Below, in pieces: positions 1 through 5,529 of a DNA stretch of 6,220 bases (position 1 is its first letter; each line of letters opens with the position of its first letter). The stretch covers positions 1-6,220 of the forward strand of contig CALCPC010000304.1 in NCBI GenBank assembly GCA_937900975.1, given 5' to 3'. The notes beneath the pieces were generated by a model. It was not told the origin of the DNA, did no database searches, and worked only from the letters and a program-made list of their open reading frames with translations. The DNA comes from an uncultured Paracoccaceae bacterium (GTDB lineage Bacteria > Pseudomonadota > Alphaproteobacteria > Rhodobacterales > Rhodobacteraceae). Both the position numbers and the translations under genes were made by a program.

Positions 1-45
1 CAACGCATTGTTATACGCTTGATGTCGCGGGTCTGTCACGGAACG

Positions 46-1476
46 CTATAGGGCCAGCGGCGGGGTGGTGCCGGATTGCTCCAACAGCCAAACCGCGGAC
101 CAGGCATCGCCTGTGCGCGTCAAGACCAGCGCGTTCCGCTCGGCCTGATAGCGTTGGCGCTGGCCCGGCAGGGGGTGGATGCGGATCGGCGCGCGGGGGA
201 TCGGATCCTCACCCAAAGCCGCCAGCGCGCCCAACGCGCGGGCCCAGGCCCGGGGCGGCGGGCGGTGCGTGATGGCCGAGGCGACAAGCTGGTGCAACAC
301 CTTGCCGCTTTCAAACCGCATCTCGGCCCGGGTCGCCAAATGGATCTCACCCGACAGCGCGGTAACGCGCGCCGCCGGATCGTCCGTCATCGCGCGCACA
401 AGGTCCAGCATTTCGATCCAGGCGGCGCGATGGGCATAGCTTTGCCACTGGTCGCGCAGATCATCCTCGTATTTCTGGACCCCCGGCAACCAGCGCATCG
501 CCCGCTCAATCAGCGACAGGCGCGGACCCAGCAGCGGCGCGCTTGACATCAGAAAGCTGTGGCCGGGCTCTGCCGGCAGGGCCGCCTCGCGGGTGAACGC
601 CCAACCCGCGGGGCCCATCACCCGGTCTAGCTGCCGCTCCCCCCGCAGGTCGGGGGCGAGGATGCGAAAACCGGGCGCTTTGACCTGCCAGCCAAGATGC
701 CGCCCGGCAGCGTCGCCAAAGCGCGCCGGCATGGTCTTGGGCGTGGCGCCGTGCTGGAAGGCAAGCGTTGCCGCGTGCGCGACCTCATAGAGGGTTTGGC
801 CCACGGCCGACTGCGTGATCGACGCGGCCAGAGAGCCCCAGCCGTCGCAGATATCATGGTCGTCCCATTGCATAAGCGACGGCACCCGGGCGGCCAGCGT
901 GGCAAAGCCTGGCATCGCGTAAAGCGCGGCGTAGCGCGCGCCGAAACCCGCGCGAAGATGCGCGCGAAACCCGTCCAGCGCGGCGGGATCCGGTTTTTCC
1001 GGCACCGAGACGGGCCAGTCCCGGGTCAGCGCATGCCCATCTTTGACCTCGTCGGCATAAATTTGATCGCCCCCATGCAAGAGAAGCGCGAAGGGCGCGG
1101 CGTCATGCTCGGCCGCAAGGCGTTTCCACATCACGTTGCGCTCGTCCGCGTCGCGGTCGAGATCGCCATGCTCCTCGCCATTGCAGGACACATAGGCCAG
1201 CCGGCAATCGCCGCTCAGATCCAGCGCCACTGGATAGTCGACCCCGTTCCAACGATAGGAAAACCGCCGCGGAAGGGCCACGCGCAGTGGCGCGCGCCAG
1301 ACCGAGACCCGGTCGAACGTGGCCACCCGGTCAAACGCGACCGACGCGCCGTCCAGCACAGCCGGCGGCGGCACCGCATCGCCGCGCGCCAGCACCAAAA
1401 GCGCGAGCTCGGCCACCGCCGGGGTCAGATCGTCAAGCAAAAGGACGGGTCCGATCAGTGCTTGTTCGTCGGTCAT
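46..1476 (-). CDS. PhoD-like metallophosphatase (alkaline phosphatase D family)
   Basis: Predicted metal-dependent phosphoesterase of 476 aa. Visible family motifs, in order: SCNGEEHGD (97-105), GGDQIYADE (135-143), QWDDHDICDGWGS (203-215), APDLRGER (274-281) and SGEIHLA (375-381). Their Asp, Asn and His residues match the dinuclear metal ligands of calcineurin-like PhoD phosphatases. Classical PhoD enzymes are Tat-exported; this one has no twin-arginine or Sec signal, so a cytoplasmic location is inferred and the substrate is unknown. The open frame runs on upstream to 1707, but the extra 77 residues are tandem-repeat DNA read in an Arg/Trp-rich frame and do not resemble the family. I therefore start at the ATG at 1476 (MTDEQ). 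No clear Shine-Dalgarno precedes it. Its ATGA overlaps the TGA of an upstream minus-strand frame that runs through the repeats. The stop is TAG at 46-48. Confidence 0.9.
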   Translation of the reverse strand: MTDEQALIGPVLLLDDLTPAVAELALLVLARGDAVPPPAVLDGASVAFDRVATFDRVSVWRAPLRVALPRRFSYRWNGVDYPVALDLSGDCRLAYVSCNGEEHGDLDRDADERNVMWKRLAAEHDAAPFALLLHGGDQIYADEVKDGHALTRDWPVSVPEKPDPAALDGFRAHLRAGFGARYAALYAMPGFATLAARVPSLMQWDDHDICDGWGSLAASITQSAVGQTLYEVAHAATLAFQHGATPKTMPARFGDAAGRHLGWQVKAPGFRILAPDLRGERQLDRVMGPAGWAFTREAALPAEPGHSFLMSSAPLLGPRLSLIERAMRWLPGVQKYEDDLRDQWQSYAHRAAWIEMLDLVRAMTDDPAARVTALSGEIHLATRAEMRFESGKVLHQLVASAITHRPPPRAWARALGALAALGEDPIPRAPIRIHPLPGQRQRYQAERNALVLTRTGDAWSAVWLLEQSGTTPPLAL

Positions 1477-1511
1477 ATCGGTGGGTGTAGCGCCGCGCCA
1501 TAGGCTTTGGA

Positions 1512-2063
1512 ATGGGCGATTGTGCAGCAGCAACACGCGCAAGCGCCGTGCCGCCGGACGTCTCCGCGCCGGGGCCCCGCCGCTACACCGGGCACCGTCA
1601 CGCCAACGGCGAGCCCAGTCATCATGCCAAAGGTGAGTCCGGTCATCACGCAAAGGTGAGCCCTGCCCTCGCGCCAGAGGCACGCCCGGTCCTCGCGCCA
1701 CAGGCACGGACGGTCATATCGCCACAGTCGCGCATATTCGTCGCGCCACAGGAGAGCCCGGTCGTCACGCCACAAGCGAGCCCGGTCATCACGCCAAAGG
1801 TGCGCCCTGCCCTCGCGCCAAAGGAGCGACCTGCCCTCGCGCCAGAGGCACGCCCGGTCCTCGCACCGCAGGAGCGGCCTGTCCTCCCGCCAAAGGCACG
1901 CCCGGTCCTCGCACCGCAGGTGCGGCCAGTCCTCGCGCCAAAGGCACGCCCAGTCCTCGCGCCAAAGGCACGCCCAGTCCTCGCGCCGCAGGTGCGGCCG
2001 GTCATATCGCCACCGGCTCGCCCGGCCATCGCTCCACCGGTGCGTCCGGTTTTCACGCCATAG
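1512..2063 (+). CDS. Possible proline-rich octapeptide-repeat protein, perhaps decayed
   Basis: Hypothetical 183-aa frame, family not recognised. After about 50 non-repetitive residues it consists of octapeptides of the form V-[LIV]-[AST]-P-[KQE]-[AVE]-[RS]-P. Seen directly: the fourth residue is Pro in every complete unit, encoded CCA or CCG, and the eighth is Pro in 20 of 23, encoded CCA, CCG or CCT. Column 2 is always Leu, Ile, Val or Phe; column 3 is almost always Ala, Ser or Thr. These conservative changes suggest past selection in this frame. Against it: no convincing ribosome site or signal peptide, a one-base deletion near 1651 that puts the first units in another frame, and a TAG at 2061-2063 where neighbours have CAG or AAG. 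Beyond that TAG the repeat frame continues to a TAA at 2196-2198. A gene on the opposite strand is not excluded, because one minus frame shares the same wobble positions. It could resemble a periplasm-spanning or surface Pro-rich linker. Confidence 0.35.
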   Translation: MGDCAAATRASAVPPDVSAPGPRRYTGHRHANGEPSHHAKGESGHHAKVSPALAPEARPVLAPQARTVISPQSRIFVAPQESPVVTPQASPVITPKVRPALAPKERPALAPEARPVLAPQERPVLPPKARPVLAPQVRPVLAPKARPVLAPKARPVLAPQVRPVISPPARPAIAPPVRPVFTP

Positions 2064-2144
2064 GCGCACCCGGTTGTCACGCCACGGGCGCGCCCGGTTA
2101 TCACGCCATCGGCGCGCCCAGCGATCAGCCCGAAGGCATGCTTG
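1594..2144. repeat. Array of ~23 tandem 24-bp units (octapeptide-coding minisatellite)
   Basis: Twenty-three consecutive units can be aligned by eye. All are 24 bp except the third (1642-1664), which is 23 bp. A typical unit reads, in plus-strand codons, GTC CTC GCG CCA AAG GCA, then CGC CCA. Units 1929-1952 and 1953-1976 are identical, as are 1665-1688 and 1833-1856; the others differ at several positions. The edges are more diverged than the centre (unit 1 begins ACC, the last ends TGC TTG), as expected when copies are gained and lost mostly in the middle. The 24-bp period, a multiple of three, leaves plus frame 1512-2063 and all three minus frames largely free of stops, so open frames here are not evidence of genes by themselves. 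Confidence 0.93.
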
Positions 2145-2198
2145 GGCCCTGCGCCCCCGGCCCGTCTCGTCAAGGTACGCGCATCGTGCCGGGCTTAA

Positions 2199-2651
2199 GC
2201 GCCGTCGGTGCGCTTTGCAAAGACGCGGCTTTTGCGCCCGGCGACTGCGGCGCTGATTTCCGCGCGGACACCGGCCACAACTAGCCCGTTGGGGCACCGG
2301 ACGAAAGCGCCGCGTCAAAGCTGGGCAACAAAGTCCATGATTGCGGGCGGTGGCAGTGTCTACAGGGCGAGCCCGCCCGCCGGAGGACTTGCGCCACCCC
2401 CCGGCACCGAGGAGAGACTTAGGCCGCCCCCCCCCGCGCGTCCGCACTGGCCAGTCTGGGGGCTATGCGGCCATGCCCTTCGGGCCCTTCTCTTTCCCAT
2501 CGCGCCTTCAGGCGGGCGCGGGCACAGCAGCCCCGCTGCGCGACGGTCGTCACCTGCCCACTCTCTTTTATCCGGTCACCCCACCCGCGCAGCCGGCGAC
2601 AGGAAGGCTTGATTGTGGCACGCTTGGCGCGACGGAACGGACGGAGGATCT
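2199..2651. other. Intergenic stretch without a convincing gene
   Basis: About 450 bp between the repeat array and the SH3 gene. Frames open here have no family resemblance or ribosome sites. A GC-rich inverted repeat with perfect 8-bp arms (GCGGGCGG at 2343-2350 and CCGCCCGC at 2373-2380, 22-nt loop) and a run of C (about 2426-2434) are visible. A minus-strand reading of 2195-2338 gives a short peptide-like stretch broken by a TGA and is treated as a finding, not a gene. The promoter of the SH3 gene should lie near the right end of this stretch; only a weak candidate was seen. Confidence 0.6.
2643..2647 (+). promoter_or_regulatory. Shine-Dalgarno site that sets the start of the SH3 gene
   Basis: GGAGG lies four bases before the ATG at 2652. 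It selects this start over the in-frame ATG at 2613, whose extra 13 residues (MWHAWRDGT...) would mask the signal peptide. Confidence 0.75.
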
Positions 2652-3293
2652 ATGCGAGATTTCACCCTTGCAGCGCTTGTCGGCCTTTGCCTTGGGACCG
2701 GTGGCGCCATGGCCGCGCCACCCGTTGCCGCGGCGGAAGAGGGCGGCGTCCGGCGTTGGGCCGTCGCGCCCGGCGGCGCCGAGATCTACGCCGCACCCGA
2801 TGCGTCGACACCCGCCTCTGCCCTGGCCCCCGGCACGCTGCTGGACAACCGGGGCTGCGACGCGCAAGGCTGGTGCCGCGTCCGCCGCTGGCCGAAGGGC
2901 CCGTCGGGCTTTGTCCAAGCATCCGCTTTACGCCCGGCGCCCGGACACGACGGCCAGATCGTCTATGGCAAGGATGACAGTGCCGCCCGGGCCCGGCGTG
3001 GCGACTTCGACGCCACTGGCACCGTCGCCTGCGCCGTGGGACCTGCGCGCGCCTTGGCCCCTTGCGCCGCTGCCGTTGCGCGCAGCGGCGGCGGCGATGC
3101 GACGGTGCGCGTCACCTTTCCCGCCGGCATCAAACGCCTCCTGTTCTTTCAAAACGGCGTCTTTCTGCGCGCCAACACAACCATGTCTGGCCCGGGCACC
3201 GACACCGACTGGCGCCGCGAAGGCGACCGGCACGTCCTGCGCGTCGAAACGCTGCGCGCCACCCTTTCCCATCGCCTGATCTTCGGCGACTAA
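2652..3293 (+). CDS. Secreted SH3 domain-containing protein
   Basis: 213-aa exported protein of unknown function. Residues 1-22 form a Sec signal peptide (short charged start, hydrophobic core AALVGLCLG, cleavage likely after AMA at 21). Residues ~34-97 match a bacterial SH3 (SH3b) fold: a W-A-V-A-P opening, an IYAAPDAST turn, a GTLL strand, and G-C-D-A-Q-G-W-C-R-V followed by GFV, the usual 'W-x-x-V ... G-W-V' ending. Residues ~122-213 form a second domain with Cys127 and Cys138, ATVRVTFPAGIKRLLFFQNG and a GDRHVLRVETLRATL strand region. From memory this pairing is common in uncharacterised Rhodobacterales SH3 proteins, often with ATVxVTxPDGRxRxIxF in the second domain. SH3b domains often bind peptidoglycan, so a periplasmic cell-wall role is inferred only. 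The gene stands alone on this strand and converges on the sugar dehydrogenase. Confidence 0.82.
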   Translation: MRDFTLAALVGLCLGTGGAMAAPPVAAAEEGGVRRWAVAPGGAEIYAAPDASTPASALAPGTLLDNRGCDAQGWCRVRRWPKGPSGFVQASALRPAPGHDGQIVYGKDDSAARARRGDFDATGTVACAVGPARALAPCAAAVARSGGGDATVRVTFPAGIKRLLFFQNGVFLRANTTMSGPGTDTDWRREGDRHVLRVETLRATLSHRLIFGD

Positions 3294-3420
3294 AGCGTTT
3301 CGTGACACAGCCTAAAACGCTGCCTGAAATCATAAATCTCAACACGTTCTGGGGTGCCTGACGGCCTGGGAACTTCACGAAACGCACCACCCCGCGACAG
3401 TGGCCCAAAAACCAAGACGC

Positions 3421-3443
3421 CGCGCCCCGAAAGCCGGGGCGCG
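3421..3443 (-). terminator. Intrinsic terminator of the sugar dehydrogenase gene
   Basis: A perfect 9-bp GC-rich stem (CGCGCCCCG / CGGGGCGCG) encloses the 5-nt loop AAAGC. Read on the minus strand it begins about 30 bases past the dehydrogenase stop and is followed by GCGTCTTGGTTTTTGG, a T-rich tract. On the plus strand no T tract follows, so it probably works mainly for the minus gene, though the stem may also help end SH3 transcription. Confidence 0.7.
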
Positions 3444-3475
3444 ACGCTGTGCGCTTGCCGAGAGCGGACGGTGCG

Positions 3476-4747
3476 TTAGGGCGTCAGTTTGTGGATGATC
3501 CCCTCATCCACCGCCGTGTAAAGGCTGCCATCCGGGCCCAGCACGACCGAGCGGAAGCGCCCCGCCTCCATCCCCGCGGGCAAGGTCATCTCCACAACAT
3601 CAAACACCTCCGACCCGTCTTCCGACAGCTCAAACACATCGATGCGTTGGCCAAGCGGCGTGCCGCCGAAGCCGATGCCCATCACGCCAACGGCCATATA
3701 GCCATCCCATGCGCCCCAGGCCTCGCCTTCCAAAAACACGGCCGAGGACGTGCCCTGGGACCAGCCATTGTTGTCCCACATTGGCGGCATCGCGTCGGGA
3801 TAGGTGTCAAGATCGGTCATCGGCATAAACGATGCCCGCTCATAGCGGTCCATCCCGTCCATTTGGTTCGGGCTGTAGCCGCAATAATCGTCGGGGCACG
3901 GCCCGCGTCCGGCCATGTCGGGCCGCGGGTCCCAACCGGCGTTGCCGCCGTTGACCAAAAGCGTGATCTCGTCCGAGTGCCAGGGGCCATGCTCGGCCGT
4001 GATGGCCATGCCCGTGGCGGGGTGGAAGGCAATCCCTTGGACGTTGCGGTGCCCATAGGTGTAGGTGCGCTGGTCGAACCCGTCGGGGGGCGTGTTTTCA
4101 GGCGCGCCATTGCCGTCGGTATCGATGCGCAAAACCTTCGACCCCATCAGCGTCGGGCTTTGCGGGACCAGATGATTGTGGTTGTCGCCGGTCGTGAGAT
4201 ACAGATACCCATCGGCCGGATTGAACCGCACGCGCCCGCCAATATGCGCGCCCGGACCGCCAAACGGGTGGTCGGAGGCCGTCATTTTGTACGGCACATC
4301 GTCCACGATATCCGTCCGGTCCGACACGCCGCTGAAATCATCGGCCACCACAAGCCGCATCAGGCGGTTGGTGTGCGGCGTGACCATGTTTGAGGTGGAA
4401 TAAACATAGATCCGACGGTTGTTCGCAAAATCGGGATCGACCGCGACACCCATCATGCCCGCCTGCCCCTCACAAAACAGATCCTCGGCCGTGCTGGCAT
4501 AGCCTTCGGTCTCACTCATCCCAAGCAGCTTGTTGACCGAGCCGGATGGCATCCGAACCGAAAGCCCATGGCATTTTTCGGTAAAGAACATCGTGCCATC
4601 GGCCAAAAAGGCCATATCCCAAGGCGCGTCCAAATCCTCTAGCACCACCGAATGCGTGAGGCTGGATGTGTTGCCCGCAAAGGCCGGGACCGCCAGCAGC
4701 GCGGCCCCTGCGATCAGCGGCAGAACGCCTTTTATTGATGTCGTCAT
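3476..4747 (-). CDS. PQQ-dependent sugar dehydrogenase, secreted (soluble GDH/Asd family)
   Basis: 423-aa six-bladed beta-propeller oxidoreductase of the soluble glucose/aldose dehydrogenase family, expected to oxidise aldoses in the periplasm with PQQ. Residues 1-24 are a Sec signal peptide (LPLIAGAALLAVPAFA, cleavage before GN). Family motifs follow: DAPWDMAFLADG (40-51), GQAGMMGVAVDPDF (94-107), HIGGRVRF (168-175, His168 the likely catalytic base), TTGDN (185-189), YGHRN (231-235, Arg234 and Asn235 at the expected PQQ-binding site), AEHGP (251-255), and GRFR near the C-terminus (396-399), matching the PQQ-binding arginine pair. Cys284 and Cys289 (CPDDYC) sit in a loop that could be disulphide-bonded. 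The ATG at 4747 is chosen over an upstream in-frame ATG at 4900 because it has a strong ribosome site and opens directly on the signal peptide. Which sugar is used, and whether the organism makes PQQ, cannot be told here. Confidence 0.9.
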   Translation of the reverse strand: MTTSIKGVLPLIAGAALLAVPAFAGNTSSLTHSVVLEDLDAPWDMAFLADGTMFFTEKCHGLSVRMPSGSVNKLLGMSETEGYASTAEDLFCEGQAGMMGVAVDPDFANNRRIYVYSTSNMVTPHTNRLMRLVVADDFSGVSDRTDIVDDVPYKMTASDHPFGGPGAHIGGRVRFNPADGYLYLTTGDNHNHLVPQSPTLMGSKVLRIDTDGNGAPENTPPDGFDQRTYTYGHRNVQGIAFHPATGMAITAEHGPWHSDEITLLVNGGNAGWDPRPDMAGRGPCPDDYCGYSPNQMDGMDRYERASFMPMTDLDTYPDAMPPMWDNNGWSQGTSSAVFLEGEAWGAWDGYMAVGVMGIGFGGTPLGQRIDVFELSEDGSEVFDVVEMTLPAGMEAGRFRSVVLGPDGSLYTAVDEGIIHKLTP

Positions 4748-4751
4748 GTGG

Positions 4752-4758
4752 TCCTCCC
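4752..4758 (-). promoter_or_regulatory. Shine-Dalgarno site of the sugar dehydrogenase
   Basis: On the minus strand GGGAGGA lies four bases before the ATG at 4747. It decides the start against the longer open frame, which would add 51 residues, rich in Cys and Arg, ahead of the signal peptide. Confidence 0.8.
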
Positions 4759-4877
4759 AAAAGGTTTTGCCGCTTTCCATGGCGCGTCTGTGCGCGCCTT
4801 GCGGGATCTTTGCACAGCGGCAAAGCCCGTAAGTTGAAAAGCAACACGGTAATGAGAGAAGGCAACGCTCTGCCTTA

Positions 4878-4897
4878 GGTAGTAGCCCGCTACTACC
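4878..4897. promoter_or_regulatory. Perfect 20-bp palindrome, candidate operator or hairpin
   Basis: GGTAGTAGCCCGCTACTACC has perfect 9-bp arms around a central CC. It lies 11 bp past the stop of the ribbon-helix-helix gene and about 130 bp before the dehydrogenase start, both on the minus strand. No T tract follows on that strand, so an intrinsic terminator is less likely than an operator for a dimeric regulator. On the plus strand a TTTTT run follows 8 bases later, but no plus-strand gene ends here. The regulator is unknown. Confidence 0.5.
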
Positions 4898-4908
4898 CAA
4901 AGCCGTTT

Positions 4909-5205
4909 TTACTCCGCCGCGACGCCCAAGGGCCCCCGGCTGTGGTATGCCAGACTGATGCAGCGCAGAAGCGACGCGAAATTGGCAGGCTCCCCCCGCG
5001 TTTCCAAAACGGCGGCATGAAGGGCCGAGAGAAAGCCCGGCGTGCTCATCCCGCGCTCTTCAGCCATGCGGTCCAAGATGGTCCAAAACGCCCGTTCCAG
5101 CCGGATGCTGGTGCTTTGACCGTTCAGCCGCAAGCGGCGCGTTTCACTGCGGTATTGGGCCGGCTCTAGTCCAAAAAACACGGCGCCGGCTGGCCCTTGG
5201 GCCAT
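4909..5205 (-). CDS. Ribbon-helix-helix domain protein (RHH_4 type)
   Basis: 98-aa probable DNA-binding protein. Residues ~24-90 fit the RHH_4-type fold found in short alphaproteobacterial proteins. LRLNGQSTSIRLERAFWTIL (25-44) supplies the beta strand and first helix, with the typical R-L-N-G and S-I-R-L-E-x-x-F-W signature. DRMAEERGMSTPGFLSAL (45-62) continues into the second helix, and FASLLRCISLAYH (76-88) ends the domain as the usual 'N-x-A-S-x-L-R-x-x-x-L-x-Y' helix. Such proteins are thought to dimerise and contact DNA through the strand. The ATG at 5205 is preceded by AGGGGGAA about eight bases upstream on the minus strand. The next gene downstream on this strand is the sugar dehydrogenase, 161 bp away with the 20-bp palindrome between, so autoregulation or control of the dehydrogenase is possible but not shown. 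No antitoxin partner is visible. Confidence 0.85.
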   Translation of the reverse strand: MAQGPAGAVFFGLEPAQYRSETRRLRLNGQSTSIRLERAFWTILDRMAEERGMSTPGFLSALHAAVLETRGEPANFASLLRCISLAYHSRGPLGVAAE

Positions 5206-5272
5206 GATCCGTTCCCCCTTCGTCGGTGCCGTTGGACACCTGCCCCGTTGACGCCGGGGTCATATCCGCAAA

Positions 5273-5301
5273 TCTCTATGCTAAAAACCGAGACTTGTCC
5301 A
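5273..5301 (-). promoter_or_regulatory. Weak sigma-70-like promoter for the ribbon-helix-helix gene
   Basis: On the minus strand TGGACA (5301-5296) is followed after 17 bp by TAGAGA (5278-5273). The -35 is one base off consensus, while the -10 matches only three of six. It would give a leader of roughly 60 bases. Low confidence. Confidence 0.22.
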
Positions 5302-5324
5302 CGGGGCTGGGGAAGGGGTTTGCA

Positions 5325-5363
5325 CTGACGTGACGATCGCCCCCCCGGCGACCATCACGTCAG
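5325..5363. repeat. Long imperfect inverted repeat (39-nt hairpin)
   Basis: Outer arms CTGACGTGA (5325-5333) and TCACGTCAG (5355-5363) are perfectly complementary over 9 bp. Inside, after a 3x3 internal loop, TCGCC (5337-5341) pairs with GGCGA (5347-5351) around a loop of five C. No T tract follows on either strand, so it is not a standard intrinsic terminator. It may be an operator or a structured RNA element. Confidence 0.65.
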
Positions 5364-5509
5364 ATCATTAAACCGAGGTCTGGGACCTCTACACGCCGGA
5401 AACGCCGGCCAACTCGTAACGCACCATGTCGGGGCGCATACGCCTGGTGGGACCCCGATGACACCTTCACCATGCCACGCGACTGGGCTTGGCTGTATTG
5501 CCATTAACG

Positions 5510-5529
5510 CCTAGGCAAATCTGCCTAGG
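5510..5529. promoter_or_regulatory. Second 20-bp inverted repeat, candidate operator
   Basis: CCTAGGCAAATCTGCCTAGG has perfect 8-bp arms around AATC. It lies about 115 bp past the end of the FixJ-type gene and about 300 bp upstream of the ribbon-helix-helix start. No T tract follows on either strand. The length and symmetry suit a dimeric helix-turn-helix regulator, but no known site was recognised. Confidence 0.45.

Noticed and set aside
1..45. Terminator after the phosphatase gene
   Set aside because: Only weak complementary segments and no T tract are visible in the few bases available.
697..1503. 268-residue plus-strand frame antisense to the phosphatase
   Set aside because: A shadow of the phosphatase gene, rich in Arg and His with no domain signature.
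1594..2144. CRISPR array
   Set aside because: Units are directly contiguous and 24 bp long with no unique spacers; they are a coding-type minisatellite.
1473..2447. 324-residue Arg/Trp-rich minus-strand protein
   Set aside because: Its sequence is the repeat read in another frame (LWREDRAC units), it switches repeat frame at the 23-bp unit, and it has no ribosome site or recognisable domain.
2341..3279. 312-residue plus-strand frame overlapping the SH3 gene
   Set aside because: It overlaps the well-supported SH3 gene in another frame and is low-complexity Pro/Arg/Ala translation of GC-rich DNA.
3449..4393. 314-residue plus-strand frame antisense to the dehydrogenase
   Set aside because: A shadow frame; the minus strand has a signal peptide, all family motifs and a strong ribosome site.
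4748..4900. N-terminal extension of the sugar dehydrogenase to the ATG at 4900
   Set aside because: It would place 51 Cys- and Arg-rich residues before a good signal peptide; the ribosome site favours 4747.
4909..5205. Antitoxin of a toxin-antitoxin pair
   Set aside because: Ribbon-helix-helix antitoxins usually sit next to a toxin gene; no small toxin-like frame is found on either side, and the protein fits the stand-alone RHH_4 type.
5510..5529. Lux box for a quorum-sensing regulator
   Set aside because: The length fits, but the sequence lacks the usual CTG/CAG half-site pattern and there is no LuxI-type gene in the window.
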